From Achromobacter aloeverae (GTDB lineage Bacteria; Pseudomonadota; Gammaproteobacteria; Burkholderiales; Burkholderiaceae_B), in contig NZ_PYAL01000004.1 of NCBI RefSeq assembly GCF_004121055.1, positions 496,001 through 560,000 of the forward strand: DNA of 64,000 bases, in the 5' to 3' direction. The notes below the pieces were generated by a model that saw only the letters and a program-made list of their open reading frames with translations, did no database searches and was not told the origin of the DNA. Shown piece by piece: positions 34,315-42,947 of this stretch. The position numbers and the translations under genes are program-made. Positions within the stretch are counted from its first letter, which is position 1. The number at the start of each line of letters is the position of its first letter.

Positions 34315-35022
34315 CTATCCCCTGCGCGGTGCGGAGGCGTCGAGGAATTTACCGACGTAGATGTCGCGGGCGCGTTCCATGTGGCGCTGGGAAAGCTGGT
34401 CCAGGCGGGCGCGGTCGCCCGTGCGCAGGGCGTCCACCATGTCGGCGTGTTCGCGGCAGGCCTGCTCCAGCGCGCCGGCATCGGCGACGCCATAGGCGCG
34501 AGCGGGGAAGCTCAGCCAGTCGTGCAGGCGGATGGATTCCGCCAGGTAGGGGTTGTCGCAGAGCCCGTACAACTCGCGATGAAAGGCCATGTTGCTGCGG
34601 TGGATGGCGATGAGGTTCCCGGACGCCGCCGCGTCGGCATGGGTCCGCATGGCCCGCGTCAAGGCCGCCAGGCGCTCGCCTTCCAGCGGCATGGGCATCA
34701 TGGCGACGGCCGCATGGTGCAGCACGCTGCGCATCCGGTAGAGATCGGCCAGTTCGCGCAGGTCGAAGCGGCGCAATTGCGCGCCCACATGGGGCGGCTT
34801 GACCACCACGCCCAGGCGTTGCAGTTCCACCAGCGCCGCCCGCACGACGTGGCGCTTGGCCTCGTAGTCCTCCATCAGGTGGTCTTCGATGAGGCGCGTA
34901 CGAGGCAGGATGCGGCCACGGATGATGTCGGTCTCGATGGCCTCGATCACCGTGCGTACCTGGTCGGGCAGATCTGTCTCGAACGGGGCGCGATGCGTGG
35001 CCGCGGCGGATTTCTGGGACAT
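34315..35022 (-). CDS. GntR-family regulator with FCD ligand domain
   Basis: At 235 residues this regulator has an N-terminal winged helix (IETDIIRGRILPRTRLIEDHLMEDYEAKRHVVRAALVELQRLG) and an all-helical FCD effector domain (about 85-225), in the FadR/GntR subfamily. The start at 35022 is the ATG right before the domain; a longer frame upstream lacks domain residues. It lies just upstream of gntK in the same direction and is divergent from the aldehyde dehydrogenase operon. It may therefore control both gluconate and aldehyde genes; the ligand could be a sugar acid. Confidence 0.88.
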   Translation of the reverse strand: MSQKSAAATHRAPFETDLPDQVRTVIEAIETDIIRGRILPRTRLIEDHLMEDYEAKRHVVRAALVELQRLGVVVKPPHVGAQLRRFDLRELADLYRMRSVLHHAAVAMMPMPLEGERLAALTRAMRTHADAAASGNLIAIHRSNMAFHRELYGLCDNPYLAESIRLHDWLSFPARAYGVADAGALEQACREHADMVDALRTGDRARLDQLSQRHMERARDIYVGKFLDASAPRRG

Positions 35023-35066
35023 AGGGGACTGGTGGTAGTTGCGCGGAGTGTAGCATCGCGCCCTCC

Positions 35067-35091
35067 TTGTCAATGCCGGCGTTATTGATAA
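35067..35091. promoter_or_regulatory. Imperfect inverted repeat in the GntR/aldehyde dehydrogenase divergent gap
   Basis: TTGTCAAT (35067-35074) and ATTGATAA (35084-35091) are reverse complements apart from one position, with a nine-base spacer. It is 45 bases upstream of the GntR-family start and 90 upstream of the aldehyde dehydrogenase start, within the only A/T-rich stretch of the gap. It is a candidate operator. Confidence 0.45.
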
Positions 35092-35180
35092 TTTCATTGG
35101 AAAAAATGGCGACAACGTGCTCGTTGCCAAGGCCGGAAGCGACCCGCAGACTGGCGGCACTTCAAGACTGGGTGTCGCAC

Positions 35181-36611
35181 ATGTCGCAATCTTCCGAATA
35201 CCTCATCAGCACCAATCCGGCCAACGGCGAAGAAGTCGGCCGCGTCCGCATCACTTCCGTCGCCGAACTGGACGGCTGCGTCGAACGGGCCTGGCACGCC
35301 TTCCATCATTCCGGCTGGAAATCGCTGCTGCCGCACCGCCGCGCGCTGGTGCTCAACGCCATCGCCGACGGCCTGGCCGCCGAGAAGGAAAAGCTGGCGC
35401 ACCTGCAGATGCGCGACAACGGCAAGCCCCTGGGCGAATGCCGCGGCATGGTCGAATCGGCCATCGGCACTTTCCGCTACTACGCGGCGGTTTGCGAAAC
35501 CATCGAGACCGATGTGACGCCCAGCCGGGGCGACTATCTGTCCTTTACCGTGCTGGAACCCTACGGCGTGGTGGCGGCCATCACGCCCTGGAATTCGCCC
35601 ATCATGAATGACGCCACCAAGGTGGCGCCGGCGCTGGCCGCCGGCAATGCCGTGCTGCTCAAGCCCTCCGAGGACTCGCCCCTGCTGGGGCCGGAACTGG
35701 CGCGCATCGCGCTGGCCGCCGGCCTGCCCGCGGACATGCTGCAAGTGGTGCAGGGGCGCGGCGCGGAAATAGGCGCCGCCCTGGTGGCGCATCCCGGCGT
35801 GCGCATGATCTCCTTCACCGGCGGCACCGTGTCCGGCAGCGCCATCGGCCGCGTGGCCGGGGAGCGCCTGGTGCCGGCGGCGCTGGAGCTGGGGGGCAAG
35901 TCGCCGCACGTCGTCTTTGCGGACGCCGACATGGACCATGCCGTGGCCGCCGTGGTCGCGGGTATCTTCGGTTCGGCGGGGCAATCCTGCGTGGCCGGCT
36001 CGCGCCTGTTCGTGCAGGCCGAACGCTATGACGAAGTGGTCGAGCGCGTGGTGGCGCGGGCCAAGGGCCTGCGCGTCGCGCTGCCCGATGCCGAGGGCGT
36101 GGAGATGGGGCCGCTGGCGTCCTTCCACCATCGCGAACGGGTGATCCGCTTCGTCGAGCGCGCGCGGCAGGAAGGCGGCCGCATCCTCTGCGGCGGCGGC
36201 ATTCCGCAAGGGCCGGATTTCGACAAGGGCGCGTTCTTCGAGCCGACCGTGATAGACGGGCTGGGGCCGCGCGCGGCGTCCTGCCAGGAAGAGGCCTTCG
36301 GCCCCGTACTGGTGGCGCTGCCCTTCAAGGACGAGGCCGACCTCATCGCCCAGGCCAACGGCACGGCCTTTGGCTTGGCCTGCGGTATCTGGACCGAGAG
36401 CTTCAAGCGCGCCTGGCGCATCGGCCGCGCGCTGGAGGCGGGCTCGGTCTGGATCAATACCTACAAGCAGTCGGTGACCAGCACGCCGTTCGGCGGCTTC
36501 AAGAACAGCGGCATCGGCCGCGAGAAGGGCATAGATGGCCTGCGGCTGTATGCCCAGGTCAAGAGCATGTACTTCGGCCTGCACGAGCAGCCGCTGGCCG
36601 TGGCGAAGTAG
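35181..36611 (+). CDS. NAD(P)-dependent aldehyde dehydrogenase
   Basis: This 476-residue enzyme has the full aldehyde dehydrogenase fold. The cofactor part has TPWNSPIMNDATKVAPALAAGN and FTGGTVSGSAIG, the general base is Glu236 (LELGGKSP) and the nucleophile is Cys270 (GQSCVAGSR). FGGFKNSGIGREKG near the end is typical. The ATG at 35181 is taken because the domain begins shortly after it; an ATG at 35106 is also in frame but adds a Ser/Thr/Arg-rich stretch unlike the family. It is followed by a transporter and a beta-hydroxyacid dehydrogenase, so a small hydroxy- or semialdehyde is the likely substrate. Confidence 0.9.
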   Translation: MSQSSEYLISTNPANGEEVGRVRITSVAELDGCVERAWHAFHHSGWKSLLPHRRALVLNAIADGLAAEKEKLAHLQMRDNGKPLGECRGMVESAIGTFRYYAAVCETIETDVTPSRGDYLSFTVLEPYGVVAAITPWNSPIMNDATKVAPALAAGNAVLLKPSEDSPLLGPELARIALAAGLPADMLQVVQGRGAEIGAALVAHPGVRMISFTGGTVSGSAIGRVAGERLVPAALELGGKSPHVVFADADMDHAVAAVVAGIFGSAGQSCVAGSRLFVQAERYDEVVERVVARAKGLRVALPDAEGVEMGPLASFHHRERVIRFVERARQEGGRILCGGGIPQGPDFDKGAFFEPTVIDGLGPRAASCQEEAFGPVLVALPFKDEADLIAQANGTAFGLACGIWTESFKRAWRIGRALEAGSVWINTYKQSVTSTPFGGFKNSGIGREKGIDGLRLYAQVKSMYFGLHEQPLAVAK

Positions 36612-36778
36612 GCCCGGGCCGCCACGCGGGCGCGATGCCCCGCGGGTGCCCGCTGGTGCCGGCCGGCGCCGGCTGGTGCCCTCCGGACCGACCGCGGCAC
36701 GGCGACGCAGGGGTCGCTACCCGCCGTTCCCGCGCTCGGGCGGCACATGGACCGGGCCATGGTCCCATGCGCGAGACC

Positions 36779-36797
36779 GTGGCCGTGTGTCGGCCAC
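36779..36797 (+). repeat. Hairpin upstream of the MFS gene
   Basis: GTGGCCG and CGGCCAC flank a five-base loop, with no T-run after them. The hairpin is in the 227-base gap between aldehyde dehydrogenase and MFS genes, 23 bases before the AAGGAG. It may lower or tune the expression of the transporter. The rest of the gap is GC-rich with repeated GGTGCC blocks and no gene. Confidence 0.4.
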
Positions 36798-36838
36798 GCA
36801 CAAAACACAACGATCCTCAAAGGAGATAGTCAGGAATC

Positions 36839-38149
36839 ATGAGCGCCACCCCTCACACCGTCACCGGCCTTGCCGAGGACAGCACCGCGCTGAAATCGGC
36901 GGTGCGTAAATTCTACGTGCGCATGATGCCTCTGGTCGTCATCATGTTGCTGGTCAACCAGGTCGACCGCACCAACCTGGGTTTCATCCAGGACGCGTTG
37001 AAGGCCGACCTGGGCCTGGGCGCGGCGGCCTTCGGCCTGGGCGCCGGGCTGTTCTTCGTCGGCTACGCCTTGTTCGAGGTGCCCAGCAACGTCCTGCTGC
37101 AGCGCTACGGCGCGCGCTTGTGGCTGACCCGCATCATGGTCACATGGGGCCTGGTGACGCTGCTGATGGCGTTCACGCAAGGCGAGTACACGTTCTACTT
37201 CCTGCGCTTCATGCTGGGCCTGATGGAGGCCGGCTTCTTCCCAGGCGTTATCTTCTACCTGACCACCTGGCTGCCCGACGCCCATCGCGGCCGCGCGGTG
37301 GCGATTTTCCTCAGCGCCTCGGCCCTGGCCTATATCGTCACCGGTCCCATCAGCGGCGCGCTGTTGACCATGCATGGCATGGCCGGCATCGCGGGCTGGC
37401 GCTGGATGTTCCTGATCGAGGGCGGCGGCTCGATGCTGATGGGCCTGGTCAGCATCCGCTACCTGGTGTCGTCCATCGGCGAGGCCAAGTGGCTGACCGC
37501 CGAGGAAAAGCGGGAGCTGCAAGGCGCGGTGGACCGCGACATCGCCAGCCGTAAGACGGTGCAGGGCCAGAAACCGCAATGGCGCCTGCTGTTGCAGCGA
37601 CCGGTGCTCACGCTGTGCGCGATCTACTTCATCTCCGTGATGACGGGCTATACGGTGACATTCTGGCTGCCGGGTATCCTGCGCCAGATAAAGGACATCA
37701 ATGACTTCCAGGTAGGGCTGTTGTCCTCGATCCCGTGGATAGGCGCGGTGATCGCCATGTACGTCCTGGCCAGGTTCACCGACGACAAGGGCCACCGAAA
37801 GTTGCTGGTCGGCTGCGCCTTGCTGCTGCAGGCCGTGGGCATGGCGCTGGCCACCACGGGCAGCCCCTGGTTCGCGCTGTTCGCGTTGACGCTGGCGGCG
37901 ATTGGCTACAAGTCCTGCAACTCGGTCTTCTGGTCCATGACCGCGATGTCGCTGGAGCCCAAAATCCTGGCCTCGGGCATCGCGTTGATCAATTCGCTCG
38001 GCAACCTGGGCGGTTTCGTGGCGCCGACCGCGGTTGGCGCCATCAAGCAGCATACCGGTTCGTTGCAGGCCGGGCTGCTGGGGCTGACCGCCTGCTCGCT
38101 GGTCGGCATCGTCCTGGTCATGTCGCTGCGCCTGCGCAAGGGCATTTGA
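36839..38149 (+). CDS. MFS transporter, anion:cation symporter (ACS) family
   Basis: The 436-residue product is an ACS-type major facilitator, the group of tartrate, glucarate, phthalate and allantoate carriers. Evidence includes VDRTNLGFIQDALKADLGLGAAAFGLGAGLFFVGYALFEVPSN, GVIFYLTTWLPDAHRGRAVAIF and PAGWRWMFLIEG-like AGWRWMFLIEGGGSMLMG. AAGGAG stands 13 bases upstream of the ATG. It would import an organic anion that is then oxidised by the flanking dehydrogenases. The neighbouring gluconate genes suggest a sugar acid, but this is inference. Confidence 0.9.
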   Translation: MSATPHTVTGLAEDSTALKSAVRKFYVRMMPLVVIMLLVNQVDRTNLGFIQDALKADLGLGAAAFGLGAGLFFVGYALFEVPSNVLLQRYGARLWLTRIMVTWGLVTLLMAFTQGEYTFYFLRFMLGLMEAGFFPGVIFYLTTWLPDAHRGRAVAIFLSASALAYIVTGPISGALLTMHGMAGIAGWRWMFLIEGGGSMLMGLVSIRYLVSSIGEAKWLTAEEKRELQGAVDRDIASRKTVQGQKPQWRLLLQRPVLTLCAIYFISVMTGYTVTFWLPGILRQIKDINDFQVGLLSSIPWIGAVIAMYVLARFTDDKGHRKLLVGCALLLQAVGMALATTGSPWFALFALTLAAIGYKSCNSVFWSMTAMSLEPKILASGIALINSLGNLGGFVAPTAVGAIKQHTGSLQAGLLGLTACSLVGIVLVMSLRLRKGI

Positions 38150-38168
38150 TTTTTTCAAGAGGTAAAGC

Positions 38169-39068
38169 ATGAAGGACAAGCAAAGCGTCGCCGTCTACGG
38201 CCTGGGCAATATGGGCTACCTCGTCGCCCAGCGCATCGCCACGCGCTTCCCGGTGAAGGTGGCCGACCTGAACGACGCGCAGGTCGCGCGGGCGCAGGCC
38301 GAGTTCGGCGCCGTCGCGCTGCGGCAGCCGCAAGACGCGGCCGACGCCGATATCGTCGTGCTGTCGCTGCCCAGCCCGGCGATTTCACAGGCCATCCTGC
38401 GCGACCTGGCGCCGGTGCTGCGCAAGGGCAGCATCGTGGTGGAAACCAGTACGGTCAATCCGGACGATATGCACGCCAGCGCGCGGCTGCTGGCACCCTA
38501 CGGCATCGGCATCATCGACGCGTCCGTCATGGCTGGCGTGGCGCAGATGGCGGCCGGCAAGGCCATGCTGCTGATGGGCGGCGACCCGGCGCACATCGCC
38601 GCGTGCCAGGAAGTGCTGGACGCCATCGCGCCCAGGCAGATCTATTTCGGCGGCACGGGCACCGGAGCCGCCGCCAAGGTGATCAACAACGCCGTGGCCC
38701 ATGCCGTGATGGTGGTGGTGGCCGAGGCGGGCGCCATGGCCACGGCCACCGGCGTCAGTTGCGACAAGCTGATCGGCCTGTTGTCGGACCCGCAGATGGG
38801 CTTGCACCGCCCGCTCACGCATCGCTACGCCGAGCGCATTGTCAACGGCGACTACAGCGGCGGCATGCCGCTGGACGCCGCGCGCAAGGACTCCGTGCTG
38901 GCGCTGCAACTGGCGCAGGCGGCCGGCGTCCCCCTGTTCGCCATCCAGGGCTCGCACAGTGTCTACGAGATGGCCGCAGCCGCTGGCCATGGCCGCGACG
39001 ACTATGCCGCCATCGCCAAGCTGTGGGCCGGCTGGGGCAAGCCCGCGGTGCCGGCAAACCCTGCCTGA
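38169..39068 (+). CDS. NAD(P)-dependent beta-hydroxyacid dehydrogenase family (3-hydroxyisobutyrate/tartronate semialdehyde type)
   Basis: This 299-residue enzyme has the N-terminal Rossmann motif VYGLGNMGYLVAQR and the substrate-site lysine Lys170 in GTGAAAKVINN. The conserved DASVMAGVAQMAAGKAMLLMGG matches the substrate-binding loop DAPVSGG of the family in altered form. 3-Hydroxyisobutyrate, glycerate/tartronate semialdehyde and related acids are the usual substrates. It starts 19 bases after the MFS gene and ends before a strong terminator, closing the aldehyde dehydrogenase operon. Confidence 0.87.
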   Translation: MKDKQSVAVYGLGNMGYLVAQRIATRFPVKVADLNDAQVARAQAEFGAVALRQPQDAADADIVVLSLPSPAISQAILRDLAPVLRKGSIVVETSTVNPDDMHASARLLAPYGIGIIDASVMAGVAQMAAGKAMLLMGGDPAHIAACQEVLDAIAPRQIYFGGTGTGAAAKVINNAVAHAVMVVVAEAGAMATATGVSCDKLIGLLSDPQMGLHRPLTHRYAERIVNGDYSGGMPLDAARKDSVLALQLAQAAGVPLFAIQGSHSVYEMAAAAGHGRDDYAAIAKLWAGWGKPAVPANPA

Positions 39069-39104
39069 GCTGCCGAAACGTCGCCGCCGGCGGCAAGCAC
39101 AAGA

Positions 39105-39137
39105 CCGCGGCCACCTCAGGGTGGCCACGGTTTTTTT
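39105..39137 (+). terminator. Rho-independent terminator of the aldehyde dehydrogenase operon
   Basis: GGCCACC (39109-39115) pairs with GGTGGCC (39120-39126) around TCAG; CCG and CGG extend the stem across one C/A mismatch, and seven T follow. It is 36 bases past the stop of the beta-hydroxyacid dehydrogenase. The remaining gap to 39266 holds no gene. Confidence 0.88.
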
Positions 39138-39266
39138 CATGGCGGCGGGCCACCCGCGTGATAGACGGCGTGGGATATGTCCTGGAGCAGCCACTGCACG
39201 GTGATTTCACGCCCTGCAACCGGGGGGGGAGGGTGACGGCTCGGGGAGGGGACGGCAGGTCCCTGT

Positions 39267-42200
39267 TCAGGCGGCCTGCTTCTTGTCCCGCAAGCTGGTG
39301 AGCAACTGCTCCAGGGCGTCGATGTCGACCGGCTTGACCAGGTGGTGGTCGATGCCGGCGTTCTTGGAGTTGCGCCGGTCTTCCGTCTGCCCCCAGCCGC
39401 TCAGGGCGATCAGCGTGATGCCGTCGTTGCGGGCATCTTCGCGCACGCGGCGGGCCAGCTCATGGCCATCCATGACGGGCATGCCGATATCGAGCAGGAT
39501 GACGTGAGGCCGAAAAGTCTTCAGCATGGACAGCGCCGTCGGCCCGTCGCGGCAGACGTGCACTTCCGCGCCGATGACCTCCAACAGCGCGCCCAGGCTG
39601 TCGCCGGCGTCGTGATTGTCGTCAACCACCAGGATGCGGCCGAGCGCCGCGGTCGTGGCGGACAGGTCATCGCTACGCGTGTCCTGGGCGACGGGAAGTA
39701 TCTGGCTCATGGGGAGTCTCACTATGAATTCACTGCCGCGGCCCGGGCCATCGCTGCGTGCCTCGACCTGGCCGCCGTGCATGATCACCAGGCTGCGCAC
39801 CAGTGTCAGGCCGATACCCAGTCCGCCCTGGGCGCGGTCGTAGGTACGCTCGACCTGGGTAAACAGGTCGAAGACCTTGGGCAGCATGGCGGGCGGGATG
39901 CCCATGCCCGTGTCGCGCACCGAAACGAGGGCGGTGTTGCCGTCGTGGCGCGCGCACAGGTGGATCTCGCCGCCGGGTTCGGTGTACTTGGCGGCGTTGT
40001 TCAACAGGTTGGCGAAGACCTGGGCGAGCCGCACCGGGTCGGCTTCCAGGGGCAGGGGGGACGGGGGCAGCGCGATGTGCAGGCGATGGCCGCCCGCGTC
40101 TATCATCGGGCGGCTGGTCTCGACGGCATTGCGCAGGACCTCGGCAAGGTCCAGTGCTTCCCTGCGCAGCACCACCTTGCCGCCCGTGATGCGGGACACC
40201 TCCAGCAGGTCGTCGACCAGGCGGACGAGATGCTTGACCTGCCTGTCCATCATGCCGTGAATGCGAGTGGCCGCCGGGCCGCCGTCGCCCGCCCGCTGCA
40301 GCATGCCCAGCCCGTTGCGGATCGGGGCCAGCGGGTTGCGCAGCTCGTGGGCCAGCGTGGCCAGGAACTCGTCCTTGCGACGGTCGGTTTCCCGCAGCGC
40401 CGCGGTGGCTTGCGCGCGCATGCGCGCCAGCTTCAGGTGGGCGTCGACATAGGCGCGCAGTTCGCGAGCCGAGAACGGCTTGATCAGATAGTCGTCGGCC
40501 CCATGGTGCATGCCGTCCACCCGCGCTTCCTCGCCGGCCCGGGCCGACAGCAGGATGATGGGAATGTCCTGGGTGTGGCTGTCCGCGCGCAGGGCCCGCA
40601 GGAGGCCGAAGCCGTCCAGGCGCGGCATCATGACGTCGGAAAGGACCAGGTCCGGCCGCCGGCGGCGCGCGCAGGCCAGCGCGGCTTCGCCGTCGCCGAC
40701 GGCTTCGACGTCATAGTGTGGCGACAAGAGGCGCGCGACGTAGTCCCGCATGTCGGCATTGTCGTCGGCCAGCAGCACGCGGGCGCGCGTCGAGGGCGGG
40801 TTGGCCGCAAGGGCTTGCGGAGGTGCGAGGTCGGGTTCTCTCGGGGGCTGCCGAGCAGGCTGCCGAGCGGGCTCCCGAGCGGGCTCCCATACGGACTGCC
40901 AGAGCAGCGATTCCTCGACATAGTGCCTGGCGGTCAAGGCCGTCGACGCAAGCGCTTGCGTCGCGCCGATGCGGTCGGCCGGCAGATGGTCCTTGCCCTT
41001 GGGAAAACTGACGGTGAACCGGCTTCCCTTTCCTTCCGTGCTTTGCGCGACGGCGCGTCCGCCATGCAGCCGCGCGAGCTCCCGCACCAGGGCCAGCCCG
41101 ATGCCGGAGCCTTCCTGCGTGCGCCCGCCCGCGCCTTCGATCCGGTGGAAGCGTTCGAAGATACGCGGCAGTTGGTCCGCCGCAATGCCGATGCCGGTGT
41201 CCTCCACCGACAGCTCCACCTCGCCATCCGTCTCCCGCAACCGGACCGTGATCTCTCCCCGCAGCGTGAATTTCAAGGCGTTGGACAGCAGGTTCAGCAC
41301 CATCTTTTCATACATGTCGCGGTCGACGTAGACCGGCCCGCCTATCGGTGGGCACGCCACGTTCAGGCGCAGGCCGGCTTTTTCGATCGCGGACCGGAAA
41401 ACGCTGGCCAGGTCGCGGGTGGCCGCGGCCAGGTCCACGGGCTCGTAGCTGGCCTGCATGCGCCCCGCCTCGATGCGGGCGAAATCCAGCAGGCCGTTGA
41501 CCATCTTCTGCAGGCGCAAGGCATTGCGGTGCATCATTTCGGTCCGCTCGGCGGGCCAGGGCGCGCCGGGCTGCGCCAAGGCGTCCTCCAGCGGACCCAG
41601 GAGCAGCGTGAGCGGCGTGCGGAATTCGTGGCTGACGTTCGAGAAAAAGGTTGTCTTGGCCTGGTCCAGTTCCGCCAGCGCCTGCGCCCGCCGGCTTTCC
41701 TGTTCGTAGGCGACCGCATTGGAGATCGCCGTGCTGGTATGTTTCGCCACCAGGTCGAGGAAGGTCCGGTAGTCCTCGTTCAAGGGGCGGCGCGGGCTCG
41801 CGCCCAGCACCATCGTGCCGGACACCGTGCCATCGCCGGACCATTGCAAGGGAACGACCCGGGCGTGGGTCGCCGCTTCCGGCCAGGCGCCGCCCGATAG
41901 CGCCAGGCCGCGCTCGCCCAAGTCGACGTTCAGCGGCCGGCCCGTGCGCGCCACGTCGTCCAGGGGCCATGCGGAGGCTTGCCGGGCGGATACGTCGTCC
42001 ACGCCTGTCGCCGCCAGCAGCTCATCGGCCCCTCCGTCGCCGGTGCGCCGGTAGATGAGGGCAAAGGGCAGGTCGAGGCGGTTCCGGGCCAGCACGTCCG
42101 CGACGTTGCCGCAAGCGGCCTGCACATTGCGCGTTTCCAGCGGCAGGGCGCCAAGTTCGCGCAAGGTCTCCAGGCGCCGCGCGCTGACGACCTGGCCGGT

Positions 42201-42755
42201 GGTCTCCGTGCAGGGGCAGAAACTGCCTTCCACCGTCTTGCCGTCCGCCGCCAGGATGGGGCCATAGGTGAATGTGACGAAGACTTCCTCGCGGGTCAGG
42301 TCCCGGTCGAAGAAGAACTGGCCGCTTTCCGTCCACGTAGCCATGCCCGTGCGATAGACCCCTTCCAGCATGGGGCCTATGGTGGGCCATATCTCGCGCC
42401 AGCAATCGGCGCCGGCCGACCCCAGGGCATGCGGGTGCTTGCCCGCGCCCAGGAAGGGAATGTAGGCGTCGTTATAGAGCACCCGGAAGTCGGGGCCGAA
42501 CCACAGGATGACGGGAAAGCGGGAGCTGATGCAGAGACTGAGCGCCGATCGCAGGCTTTGCGACCATTTTTCGGGACCGCCCAAAGGGGTGGCGTCCCAA
42601 TCGAAGTCCCGGATGCGGCGGGACATTTCCCCGTAGTCGGGAATGAAATCAAACCGGTCTATCAAGACGGTATCCCCTCTGGCTGCGATGGCGCGCACTC
42701 TCCGACGATGGCACGCCTCGGGAACGGTTTCCAATAGAACCCTCTTGTCGAGCAT
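39267..42755 (-). CDS. Hybrid sensor histidine kinase with two kinase cores and two receivers
   Basis: The 1162-residue product has this order: PAS-like sensor (about 40-200), GAF-like domain (200-350), kinase core 1 with His376 (SHEFRTP) and ATPase motifs NLLSNALKFT and DTGIGI, a Pro/Arg-rich linker (about 620-640), receiver 1 with Asp707 (LVLSDVMMPRLDG), kinase core 2 with His803 (AHELRNP) and NLLNNAAKYT, and receiver 2 with Asp1089 (VILLDIGMPVMDG). All phosphotransfer residues are kept in both copies. No membrane segment is seen, so it senses in the cytoplasm. The start is unsure: an upstream TTG (42770) and later codons are possible. No response regulator with an output domain is adjacent. 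Confidence 0.88.
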   Translation of the reverse strand: MLDKRVLLETVPEACHRRRVRAIAARGDTVLIDRFDFIPDYGEMSRRIRDFDWDATPLGGPEKWSQSLRSALSLCISSRFPVILWFGPDFRVLYNDAYIPFLGAGKHPHALGSAGADCWREIWPTIGPMLEGVYRTGMATWTESGQFFFDRDLTREEVFVTFTYGPILAADGKTVEGSFCPCTETTGQVVSARRLETLRELGALPLETRNVQAACGNVADVLARNRLDLPFALIYRRTGDGGADELLAATGVDDVSARQASAWPLDDVARTGRPLNVDLGERGLALSGGAWPEAATHARVVPLQWSGDGTVSGTMVLGASPRRPLNEDYRTFLDLVAKHTSTAISNAVAYEQESRRAQALAELDQAKTTFFSNVSHEFRTPLTLLLGPLEDALAQPGAPWPAERTEMMHRNALRLQKMVNGLLDFARIEAGRMQASYEPVDLAAATRDLASVFRSAIEKAGLRLNVACPPIGGPVYVDRDMYEKMVLNLLSNALKFTLRGEITVRLRETDGEVELSVEDTGIGIAADQLPRIFERFHRIEGAGGRTQEGSGIGLALVRELARLHGGRAVAQSTEGKGSRFTVSFPKGKDHLPADRIGATQALASTALTARHYVEESLLWQSVWEPAREPARQPARQPPREPDLAPPQALAANPPSTRARVLLADDNADMRDYVARLLSPHYDVEAVGDGEAALACARRRRPDLVLSDVMMPRLDGFGLLRALRADSHTQDIPIILLSARAGEEARVDGMHHGADDYLIKPFSARELRAYVDAHLKLARMRAQATAALRETDRRKDEFLATLAHELRNPLAPIRNGLGMLQRAGDGGPAATRIHGMMDRQVKHLVRLVDDLLEVSRITGGKVVLRREALDLAEVLRNAVETSRPMIDAGGHRLHIALPPSPLPLEADPVRLAQVFANLLNNAAKYTEPGGEIHLCARHDGNTALVSVRDTGMGIPPAMLPKVFDLFTQVERTYDRAQGGLGIGLTLVRSLVIMHGGQVEARSDGPGRGSEFIVRLPMSQILPVAQDTRSDDLSATTAALGRILVVDDNHDAGDSLGALLEVIGAEVHVCRDGPTALSMLKTFRPHVILLDIGMPVMDGHELARRVREDARNDGITLIALSGWGQTEDRRNSKNAGIDHHLVKPVDIDALEQLLTSLRDKKQAA
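40846..40888. repeat. 12-bp tandem repeat encoding the Pro/Arg/Glu linker of the hybrid kinase
   Basis: Units like GGCTGCCGAGCA, GGCTGCCGAGCG and GGCTCCCGAGCG follow each other about three and a half times. On the coding strand they give repeated REPA/RQPA residues between kinase core 1 and receiver 1. Because the unit is a multiple of three, a change in copy number would lengthen or shorten the linker without a frameshift. Confidence 0.7.
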
Positions 42756-42914
42756 GCCGCGATTTTGCAATGGCGCCTCTGCGTACGTTCAGGGGAGGAC
42801 TGGCCGAGGGCAAGTTTCATGCCTGGAATTTTCGCGGCTTCTTTTCATTCGCTTGTCTCATATCCGTTCCTGCCCGTCCTGCTTCCGTTTCCTCGCCTGC
42901 GTTTCCAGGCTACG

Positions 42915-42920
42915 TATAAT
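42915..42920 (+). promoter_or_regulatory. Consensus -10 box upstream of the MFS gene
   Basis: TATAAT occurs 28 bases before the ATG of the MFS gene, in the gap divergent from the hybrid kinase gene. No good -35 hexamer lies 16-18 bases upstream, so the promoter may need an activator. It is a rare perfect match in this GC-rich stretch. Confidence 0.4.
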
Positions 42921-42947
42921 CCCCGCCACGCCTCCCACTGCCGCAGC

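Noticed and set aside
39342-41900. Plus-strand open frame (852 codons) within the hybrid kinase
   Set aside because: Antisense to a gene with clear kinase and receiver motifs; Ala/Gly/Arg/His-rich and motif-free.
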